Assembly: GCA_937937585.1 (NCBI GenBank)
Contig: CALDCB010000010.1
Location: forward strand, 1 to 51,301
Direction: 5' to 3'
Origin: an uncultured Coriobacteriaceae bacterium
GTDB lineage: Bacteria; Actinomycetota; Coriobacteriia; Coriobacteriales; Eggerthellaceae
Length of the DNA: 51,301 bases
Each line of letters opens with the position of its first letter. Position 1 is the stretch's first letter. The notes beneath the pieces are model-generated. The model was not told the DNA's origin. It saw only the letters and a list, made by a program, of their open reading frames with translations, and did not search any database. Below, one piece after another: positions 1 to 5,346 of the stretch. The position numbers and the translations under genes are program-made.

Positions 1-12
1 TTTTAAAGTTCC

Positions 13-55
13 ACCGTTTGGAAAACAAATACGCCAAAAATTCCCCCCCCCCCCC
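13..55 (+). repeat. Left-end copy of terminal imperfect repeat with poly-C
   Basis: The motif ACCGTTTGGAAAACAAATAC continues to ATTC and then 13 C residues. A close copy lies at 51258-51300 at the other end of the window in the same orientation. The copies differ at several positions, so they are not a simple assembly duplicate of one end. If the molecule is circular they are tandem repeats about 55 bp apart, upstream of the first early gene. Confidence 0.75.
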
Positions 56-78
56 AACAAGAATAGGAAATAGAAAAA

Positions 79-180
79 ATGACTGAACACGAAATCTCGG
101 TCCTTCAAGTCTTCGGCGCAATTCTCATGCTTATGGCGCTGATCGATGCAGCGGCTTTCGCTATCGCTTACGCGGCATAA
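79..180 (+). CDS. Small hydrophobic protein, 33 aa, unknown
   Basis: A 33-codon gene opens the early region. AGGAAATAGAAAAA precedes the ATG, a reasonable ribosome binding site in the style of the next genes (GGA followed by an A-rich spacer). The product has an acidic start (MTEHE) and then one continuous hydrophobic stretch (about residues 8-33) rich in Ala, Leu, Ile and Met, so it is probably a single-span membrane peptide. It lies 13 bp upstream of the next gene in the same operon. I recognise no family and assign no function. Confidence 0.55.
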   Translation: MTEHEISVLQVFGAILMLMALIDAAAFAIAYAA

Positions 181-193
181 AGGGGATCGAAAA

Positions 194-508
194 ATGACTC
201 AGATCAAAAAACCCGCCCGCCGCATCTTTGACGCGCCTATCCGTCTTCACGCTGGTGTTTCTCAGATTACCCGCCGTTTCCTCTTCGCTGATACCCGCGT
301 AAGCAACATTACCCGCGCGGATATTCGCGCCGCTATCGCTAACGATTCGGCCAGCTCGAAAGTGCTTTTTAGCTGTAAAGAAAACCCCGTGAGCGAAAGC
401 GAAGCCAAGGCAGGGGCGCTTAACCCCGTCGCAGATATCAACGGCGTTATTTCGCCGCGGTCGTGCTTTGAATTCTTTTTCTGCGAAAAAACTCCCGCTT
501 TTCTCTAA
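194..508 (+). CDS. Hypothetical early protein, 104 aa
   Basis: The ATG at 194 was chosen because AGGGGATCGAAAA lies directly upstream. An in-frame ATG at 146 lies inside the preceding gene and has no such site. The N-terminal 60 residues are basic (KKPARR, TRRF), suggesting nucleic acid contact; the C-terminal end is aromatic (FEFFF). No domain is recognised. It is the second gene of a run of short plus-strand early genes and is followed after 28 bp by another gene with the same AAGGAAATAAAAA-type ribosome binding site. Confidence 0.65.
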   Translation: MTQIKKPARRIFDAPIRLHAGVSQITRRFLFADTRVSNITRADIRAAIANDSASSKVLFSCKENPVSESEAKAGALNPVADINGVISPRSCFEFFFCEKTPAFL

Positions 509-536
509 CTCTCAAAAAGATTGAAGGAAATAAAAA

Positions 537-926
537 ATGCTTAGCAAGTTCGCTTTAAACCGCCTGATGATTGCAGCGCTCGAATCCGAAAGCCTTGATT
601 GCGATTTCGAGGTTATTTCGAGCACCTTTGAAGATGATCATTCCGCCAGCTACGCCGCCGAATATGTGGCGGGAATTCTCGGCCGTACGGATACCGACAA
701 TGAGCCGTTCGACTGCCTTGAATTGAAAACCTACCGCGCTACGGACGATAGCGACGACTGCATTACGGACGCCTTGATTACTTGCGGGGGCCCTTACGCC
801 GCGGCGCGGTATGAGTCCCGCACTGATACCGTCACTGTTACCTTCGAATGGGGCACTGATTGCTTAGTAGTGCAATCGGGCAACGCGCCCATTTGCGAAG
901 TGCTTAAAGCAATAAGCGAATATTAG
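537..926 (+). CDS. Hypothetical acidic early protein, 129 aa
   Basis: GAAGGAAATAAAAA precedes the ATG. The product is strongly acidic (many Asp and Glu, e.g. DATDDSDDC-like stretches around residues 68-80) with several cysteines and no membrane segment. Small acidic early phage proteins are often inhibitors or DNA mimics of host proteins, but nothing in the sequence proves that here. It ends just before a two-hairpin intergenic element (931-1016). Confidence 0.7.
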   Translation: MLSKFALNRLMIAALESESLDCDFEVISSTFEDDHSASYAAEYVAGILGRTDTDNEPFDCLELKTYRATDDSDDCITDALITCGGPYAAARYESRTDTVTVTFEWGTDCLVVQSGNAPICEVLKAISEY

Positions 927-930
927 AAAG

Positions 931-1016
931 GCGCGCCGCCGATTTAATTCGGCGGCCTCAAATAAATGGATATTCGTTAAATATTCATTTATTTGGGCGG
1001 AATGCCCTTTTTTAAG
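931..1016 (+). promoter_or_regulatory. Composite intergenic hairpin element, copy 1
   Basis: Three structures follow one another between genes: a GC-rich stem (GCCGCCGA, six-base loop, TCGGCGGC), an AT-rich stem whose outer arms are CAAATAAATG and CATTTATTTG, and a short GGGC/GCCC stem followed by six T. The last resembles a weak intrinsic terminator. A second element with the same order of parts lies at 1873-1968. Confidence 0.6.
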
Positions 1017-1028
1017 CGAAGGGAAAAA

Positions 1029-1460
1029 ATGCACAGTTATTTAAACATTACCGGGCGTGAAATAAAGGCGGGCGCACTCATGCTTACCGGCGCTTTCTCC
1101 GGCGAGATGGAACCAATTGACCGCGTATTTGAAGAAGACACGCCGGGTGTTTGGACGGCGGGCGGTTCCGTCTTTTTTGAATTCAACGGGCGCGAATACT
1201 CTCAAGATTTCTGCGCTGCGTGGCTTGAGGACGGAACTATTGACTGTTGGGACGATGACGCCCCGCTAATGGTTTACAGCAAAAGCGACGGCGGGCCGAT
1301 TGAAGCCACCGGCGCAGAGTGCGCCGCCGTCGAACGCGCGTTAGGCGGCCCGGCGGCGCTTTATCAGGCGTTTTTAGACGCGCGGCACGCCGCGGCGGAA
1401 GCGGCTAAAGCGGATGCGCTTGCATTCTTGAAAGAGTGCATTAAAGAAGGGGAGGCCTAG
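1029..1460 (+). CDS. Hypothetical early protein, 143 aa
   Basis: I chose the ATG at 1029 because GAAGGGAAAAA precedes it, matching neighbouring early genes; an in-frame ATG at 993 lies within the hairpin element. The product is acidic, with a beta-rich first two thirds (many alternating hydrophobics, FFEFNGREYS) and an Ala-rich helical C-terminus (about residues 105-143). No family recognised. The stop codon is 2 bp before the next start, so the two genes are probably translationally coupled. Confidence 0.7.
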   Translation: MHSYLNITGREIKAGALMLTGAFSGEMEPIDRVFEEDTPGVWTAGGSVFFEFNGREYSQDFCAAWLEDGTIDCWDDDAPLMVYSKSDGGPIEATGAECAAVERALGGPAALYQAFLDARHAAAEAAKADALAFLKECIKEGEA

Positions 1461-1462
1461 CG

Positions 1463-1864
1463 ATGTATACAGCAGAGAAGAGCGGCGCGTGGGCTATCCG
1501 CTATCGTGAGCTGCAAACGGCGGTTACAGCGGCATTTAGGTACGCGGTTAAACAGTGCCGGGCGCTTAGCGAAACCGATCCGGAGCCGGATCAATCCCGG
1601 CGCGGGGATACGGCCGCGGCCGAAAACTTTCAGGGCTATGCCCGCTGGCCGATTGAAAACCGTTTCGGTTCGATTGAGGTAATAAACGAGAAAACGGGCG
1701 CGGTAGCCGCCAGGATTACAGCGCGCTTTTACAGCGTCGACGGGGCCCGTGCTGTTAGATATGAGCGAGTTAAATCGTCTTACGGCCGGACGTATGAAAC
1801 GCCTGCTACAGAACGCTTTACAGGTATTCGTTTCGCGCTTACAACCGAAGTATTCGAGCATTAA
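1463..1864 (+). CDS. Hypothetical early protein, 133 aa
   Basis: GGGGAGGCCTAGCG before the ATG is a good ribosome binding site and contains the stop of the preceding gene. The product is basic with two Arg-rich clusters (about residues 45-50 and 85-105). No domain is recognised. It is the last gene before the second composite hairpin element and a probable terminator, so it closes the first early gene cluster. Antisense frames across it are open but have no start signals and were not kept. Confidence 0.7.
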   Translation: MYTAEKSGAWAIRYRELQTAVTAAFRYAVKQCRALSETDPEPDQSRRGDTAAAENFQGYARWPIENRFGSIEVINEKTGAVAARITARFYSVDGARAVRYERVKSSYGRTYETPATERFTGIRFALTTEVFEH

Positions 1865-1872
1865 CTGATGCG

Positions 1873-1968
1873 GTAGGCGGCCGCCATAGGCCGCCTCAAA
1901 AATTCGAATTTTTGGCCGATTTTCGAGAGTTCGAATTTTTGAATTTACCCGCCCGAAAGGGCTTTTTA
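1873..1968 (+). promoter_or_regulatory. Composite intergenic hairpin element, copy 2
   Basis: The part order matches 931-1016. First comes a GC-rich stem (AGGCGGCC, six-base loop, GGCCGCCT) followed by the same CTCAAA, then an AT-rich palindrome (CAAAAATTCGAATTTTTG), and finally a short GCCC-GAAA-GGGC stem with five T. The shared order in two non-coding gaps suggests duplicated regulatory or RNA-processing elements. Confidence 0.6.
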
Positions 1969-2001
1969 ACCTAAGGCCGAACAAGCGAAGGAAATCAAAA
2001 A

Positions 2002-2031
2002 ATGCGAAAAGAAAACGGAAAGCAGATCTAG
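2002..2031 (+). CDS. Candidate 9-codon leader peptide
   Basis: GAAGGAAATCAAAAA precedes an ATG that is followed by only nine codons (MRKENGKQI) and TAG. The ribosome binding site is as good as those of the real early genes. A very stable 9-bp hairpin (2037-2059) starts six bases after the stop. This leader-then-hairpin order is typical of attenuators; it could equally be the start of a deleted gene. Confidence 0.35.
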   Translation: MRKENGKQI

Positions 2032-2036
2032 CCCGG

Positions 2037-2105
2037 CCCCCGGCTCCCGTAGCCGGGGGAAGAACAAGCAAGCGGATTTAAACGAGTCCCCTTACTTGTT
2101 CTTTT
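2037..2105 (+). terminator. Hairpin plus candidate intrinsic terminator
   Basis: A 9-bp stem (CCCCCGGCT, five-base loop, AGCCGGGGG) at 2037-2059 is followed by a second stem with arms AAGAACAAG (2060-2068) and CTTGTTCTT (2095-2103) that runs into a short T stretch. It separates the first early cluster from the backwards gene 2142-2378. The short T-tract makes it moderate evidence for termination. Confidence 0.45.
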
Positions 2106-2124
2106 GAAAAGTTGAAAAAGCGCA

Positions 2125-2141
2125 AGGCTGAACAAGCGGCC
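2125..2141 (+). repeat. 17-bp direct repeat, left copy
   Basis: AGGCTGAACAAGCGGCC is identical to 2392-2408. The pair brackets the small minus-strand gene 2142-2378; this copy abuts its stop codon. The same core recurs many times in early coding sequence. Confidence 0.85.
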
Positions 2142-2378
2142 TTACGGTAGATCGGCCCTTTCCCAATCAGGCGGGTAAACGTGCTTATCAACGCCGCGGA
2201 TTTTCTCTCGGATGCGTTCGCATTCCTGAGATAGCTCCGCAATGGCGTGAGCGTGTTCCTGTATCTCATGAGATAAGGCCTTGACGGTATCAATGGCGGC
2301 GTCAGTATCTCTTAACGCACTGGCCATTACAGCCGCAGATTTATCGCCCGGCGGCTTCGGGCAGACGTCATGACGCAT
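2142..2378 (-). CDS. Hypothetical coiled-coil protein, 78 aa, reversed in the early region
   Basis: This is the only minus-strand gene in the first 13.7 kb. The ATG at 2378 is preceded on the minus strand by AAGGGAGCCGTCT, a strong ribosome binding site. The product is mostly helical; residues about 20-65 show heptad-like spacing of hydrophobics and many charged residues (HEIQEHAHAIAELSQECERI), suggesting a coiled coil or an oligomerising regulator. No family recognised. It sits exactly between two 17-bp direct repeats, which suggests insertion or exchange as a cassette. A role opposing early transcription is possible but unproven. Confidence 0.65.
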   Translation of the reverse strand: MRHDVCPKPPGDKSAAVMASALRDTDAAIDTVKALSHEIQEHAHAIAELSQECERIREKIRGVDKHVYPPDWERADLP

Positions 2379-2391
2379 AGACGGCTCCCTT

Positions 2392-2408
2392 AGGCTGAAC
2401 AAGCGGCC
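2392..2408 (+). repeat. 17-bp direct repeat, right copy
   Basis: Identical to 2125-2141. On the minus strand it lies just upstream of the ribosome binding site of the reversed gene. Confidence 0.85.
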
Positions 2409-2448
2409 AATTCCGCAAGTTCATTCGAAATTTTAGTTTCATTTGAGC

Positions 2449-2475
2449 AGGGTGGCGTGCCATTTTTTTAACGCG
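2449..2475 (+). terminator. Short stem with T-tract upstream of the DNA metabolism operon
   Basis: GGTGGCGTGCCA followed by seven T resembles the short stem-plus-T elements at 994-1016 and 1951-1968, each 15-50 bp upstream of a plus-strand early gene. The stem is short, so efficient termination is uncertain. Confidence 0.35.
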
Positions 2476-2515
2476 CTTTATGCAGCTTTTCAGCGCGCTC
2501 AACGGAGAAATTATT

Positions 2516-3247
2516 GTGAGCATTGAAGAAACCTTAGGCCAACTGGTCGAATCAAATAAGGCGCTGGCTGAGGCCAATAAGGGCCTTACCGCCCGGCTTA
2601 TCACGCTGGAAGACTGCCTCAAAGGGCTCAGTCTGCCCCCGGTCGGACAAGCGGCCGAAACCCCGGCGCAGCCTGAAGCTGAACAAGCGGCCAAAAAGCG
2701 CGTCGTCGAAGGGAAGAACCGTAAGCGTTATATCCCCGAAGACGAACCTGAAACCTTGAAGGAAAAGATGGCGCAACGCCGCGATACCGGTAAGCCCGAA
2801 TATCAGCCCAAGATCGAAACGCGCTCCCGCGTAATCGCCGAAGGGACGCTGCAGGAACAGCCGCAGGCTGAACAAGCGGCACCTGCCGAAAAACCGGCTG
2901 AAAAGCCCGCTGAACCCGCGCCGGCAAAGGCCGCGGCACCTGCCGAAAAGCCTCAGGCTGAACAAGCCGAGAACCCCTACGGTTCGTTTCCGGTGCAGTT
3001 CGAGCACATTAAGGAAGTCACCGATCAGGTGAGAGTGGATATTTCGGCCGTGCTGGTGCCGTGGATCAGACACGCCATCACGGTGGACAAGAAAGCCGTG
3101 CTCGCTATTTTCGAGAAGTACTCCGGTATCGGTGCGGACGGACTGCCGAAGGTGAAGAACCCGCAGAACCTCTCGAACGACGTGTTCCTTAAGTTCGTCG
3201 CGGACTGCAAGGCATTGGGAGAAGGCAATGGCTCACGCGCTGCTTAG
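2516..3247 (+). CDS. Hypothetical protein with coiled coil and Ala/Pro/Glu-rich linker, 243 aa
   Basis: A GTG start at 2516 is chosen because CGGAGAAATTATT lies before it; the in-frame ATG at 2480 lacks a site. The first 40 residues form a likely coiled coil (SIEETLGQLVESNKALAEAN). Residues about 48-155 are low complexity, rich in Ala, Pro, Glu and Lys, and contain three A-E-Q-A units encoded by the dispersed motif GCTGAACAAGC. The C-terminal 80 residues look globular. It overlaps the DUF2800 gene by 20 bp, so it is cotranscribed with the DNA recombination/replication genes and may act with them. Function unknown. Confidence 0.8.
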   Translation: MSIEETLGQLVESNKALAEANKGLTARLITLEDCLKGLSLPPVGQAAETPAQPEAEQAAKKRVVEGKNRKRYIPEDEPETLKEKMAQRRDTGKPEYQPKIETRSRVIAEGTLQEQPQAEQAAPAEKPAEKPAEPAPAKAAAPAEKPQAEQAENPYGSFPVQFEHIKEVTDQVRVDISAVLVPWIRHAITVDKKAVLAIFEKYSGIGADGLPKVKNPQNLSNDVFLKFVADCKALGEGNGSRAA

Positions 3248-4556
3248 TCCGTCGTCTGCCGTGACGTGGCTCACGTGCGTCGGCGCCCCGGCCCTCTACA
3301 AGGATATGCCGGACGAAACGTCTGAGTATGCCGAAGAGGGAACTCGCGCTCACGCCTTGGCTGAACAAGCGGCGATCAACGAATTTACGTTCGACACCAA
3401 AGCCCGCGCCGATTTGATCGGTGACGAAGAGATGGTGGAAGCCGCCGTCGCTTGGGCCAATGTGCTCCGCACTGTTACGGCGCCCGGCCTTCTGGCAGGG
3501 GCGCGCAGCTGGCACGCGGAACAGAAAGTCAACATCGGCCACATCACGGGCAATACTGATGACGTAGGCACATGCGACTTCTGCGCCATCACGCACGACG
3601 GCGTGCTTGTCGTCGCGGACTTCAAGTACGGCCGCGGCGTCGCAGTGAAGTGCGAAGAGAACCCGCAGATCATGACGTATGCAAGCGCCATCCTGCGCGA
3701 CCGGGCGATTCGTTCCCACATTCGTCACGTGCGCCTGGTGATCTTCCAGCCGCGCTTGTCGTCTGAGCCGCAGGTTTGGGAAACCACGGTCGGCCGCATC
3801 GATCAGTTCGCCTACGACGCCAAGAAGAAGGCTGAACAAGCGATGGCGCTGGTGAACGGCGAAGCCCTTCATGAAGGCGACCTCGTTCCGGGCGAAGCGC
3901 AGTGCCGGTTCTGTAAGGCGAAGGCCGTGTGCCCGGCGCTCCGAGGCGTGGTGCAGGCGGAGACGAAAGCGGACTTCGAAGTGGTCGATCCGCTGCCGCT
4001 CGCTAAGGCGGATCGTCCGGTGCTCGTCGTTCCGGAAACGGGCGAAGCCCTTGCAAAGGCGCTCCCCTGGCTCGAATCAATCGAGAAGTGGTGCGATGCC
4101 GTTCGAGCCGCGGCTATGGGCCGCTTGCAGGCAGGGGACGCCGTGCCAGGCTACAAGCTCGTCGCCGGGCGCAAGGGGCCGCGCAAGTGGACTGAAGGCG
4201 CCGAAGAACGCATGAAGGCGATGCGCCTGCGCCATGACTTGATCTACGTGGACAAGTTGGTGACGCCCACGCAGGCTGAGAAAGCCGCCAAGGCCGGAAG
4301 CATCGGCCCGAGGCAGTGGAAAGCCCTGCAGGAGTTCATCACGCAGAACGATGGTGCCCCGTCTGTGGTACCCGAATGGGATAAGCGCCCCGCGTTAGTG
4401 GGCACGAAGTCGGATTTCGACGTGGTAGCGACACAAGAACCCGCTCCCGCGCTTGAAACTGAGGATTTGTTCGGTGCGGAAGACGTCGCCCCGGCCCCCA
4501 AGGCTGAACAAGCGGCGCCCGTCGTGACGGACTATACGGTCGAAGACCTTTTTTAA
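3228..4556 (+). CDS. DUF2800 family protein, Cas4/PD-(D/E)XK-like with Fe-S cysteines, 442 aa
   Basis: The N-terminus (MAHALLSPSSAVTWLTCVGAP) is typical of phage DUF2800 proteins. Restriction-like nuclease residues are visible: Asp111 in GNTDD, Asp131-Phe-Lys133 and Gln147. Cysteines at 17, 226, 229 and 235 match the split Cas4/AddB pattern for a 4Fe-4S cluster. I infer a DNA-end-processing exonuclease working with the DUF2815 protein directly downstream, a pairing common in phages. GGGAGAAGGCA before ATG supports the start, inside the previous gene. Extra A-E-Q-A units near residues 45, 203 and 431 derive from the dispersed DNA motif; the C-terminal 50 residues are linker-like and end in an acidic VEDLF tail. 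Confidence 0.9.
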   Translation: MAHALLSPSSAVTWLTCVGAPALYKDMPDETSEYAEEGTRAHALAEQAAINEFTFDTKARADLIGDEEMVEAAVAWANVLRTVTAPGLLAGARSWHAEQKVNIGHITGNTDDVGTCDFCAITHDGVLVVADFKYGRGVAVKCEENPQIMTYASAILRDRAIRSHIRHVRLVIFQPRLSSEPQVWETTVGRIDQFAYDAKKKAEQAMALVNGEALHEGDLVPGEAQCRFCKAKAVCPALRGVVQAETKADFEVVDPLPLAKADRPVLVVPETGEALAKALPWLESIEKWCDAVRAAAMGRLQAGDAVPGYKLVAGRKGPRKWTEGAEERMKAMRLRHDLIYVDKLVTPTQAEKAAKAGSIGPRQWKALQEFITQNDGAPSVVPEWDKRPALVGTKSDFDVVATQEPAPALETEDLFGAEDVAPAPKAEQAAPVVTDYTVEDLF

Positions 4557-4580
4557 ATCAAAGATAAAGGAAAGCTAAAA

Positions 4581-5144
4581 ATGGCTTCTAGTGTCAAAGT
4601 TATTGCGAAAAACGTTCGCTGTGTCTACCCCAAGCTCTTCGAAGCGGATGACTTCATGGGCAAGAAGCGCTACAGTATCGGGCTTCTGATCCCGAAGGAA
4701 TCCGAACAAGCGGGGCAGATCAAGGCGGCGATCATGGAAGCGGCCAAGGCCCAGTGGGGTGACAAGGCCGCCGACAAGATCAAGTCCTTCCAAGGCTCTA
4801 AGCAGTCCTGGTGTCTCCGCGACTACGACGAGAACACCTATCAGATCAACGCCAAGCGCGCGGCTGAACGTGGTGTCCCGGCGGTGGTCGATCAGCGCAA
4901 GAACGATCTCACGCAGGATTCCGGTTTGCCTTACGGCGGCTGTTGGGTGAACGCAAGCATCGTCTTGAGCGCCTACAACAAGAACGGCGCCCAGGGCATC
5001 ACGTGTTTCCTCAACGGCGTGCAGCTCGTGAAGGAGGACGAACCTCTCTCCGGCTCCGGCTCTGCCGCGTCCGTGAAGAAGGACTTCGATGATCTCGGTG
5101 AAACCGGCGAATCTACCGCCGATGCCGCCGGAGACTGCTGGTAA
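4581..5144 (+). CDS. DUF2815 family single-stranded DNA-binding-like protein, 187 aa
   Basis: The sequence follows the DUF2815 phage family: an OB-like beta-rich core beginning VKVIAKNVRCVYPKLFEAD, a central YGGCWVNASIVLSAYNKNGA segment, and an acidic tail (residues about 150-187, DDLGETGESTADAAGD). An acidic C-terminal tail is usual for phage SSB proteins such as T7 gp2.5 and recruits partners. AAAGGAAAGCTAAAA precedes the ATG. It lies between the DUF2800 nuclease-like gene and the DNA polymerase, consistent with coating replication or recombination intermediates. Confidence 0.88.
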   Translation: MASSVKVIAKNVRCVYPKLFEADDFMGKKRYSIGLLIPKESEQAGQIKAAIMEAAKAQWGDKAADKIKSFQGSKQSWCLRDYDENTYQINAKRAAERGVPAVVDQRKNDLTQDSGLPYGGCWVNASIVLSAYNKNGAQGITCFLNGVQLVKEDEPLSGSGSAASVKKDFDDLGETGESTADAAGDCW

Positions 5145-5156
5145 TACATAGCTGTC

Positions 5157-5321
5157 GGAACCGCTTTCGGGCGGTTCCGCAGAATGACCGGGGCGTGTGC
5201 AGTGAGAGTTGAGCACCGCTCCTCCGGCCGAGGGTCTACGAAACAGGGCTGCATTCCCTATTTTCTTCCCCCTATGGTTCTAAACGGGCAACCGTGCGCC
5301 CCCGTCATTCTGCGAAACCGT
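5157..5321 (+). promoter_or_regulatory. Structured 5' leader of the DNA polymerase gene with two competing pairings
   Basis: A perfect 8-bp hairpin (GGAACCGC, TTTCGG loop, GCGGTTCC; 5157-5178) shares its 3' arm with a longer arm, 5171-5195, which can instead pair with 5297-5321. That long-range pairing has 22 Watson-Crick pairs, one G-U pair and two mismatches over 25 positions. The two pairings exclude each other. The region has no credible gene, although both strands read through the arms as open frames. It ends 25 bp before the polymerase start. Confidence 0.7.
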
Positions 5322-5346
5322 CTGAAATACCGACAAGGGACACAGA

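Noticed and set aside
1457..2071. A 204-codon minus-strand frame over the early genes
   Set aside because: Opposite to genes with good ribosome binding sites and crosses the composite hairpin element; no domain.
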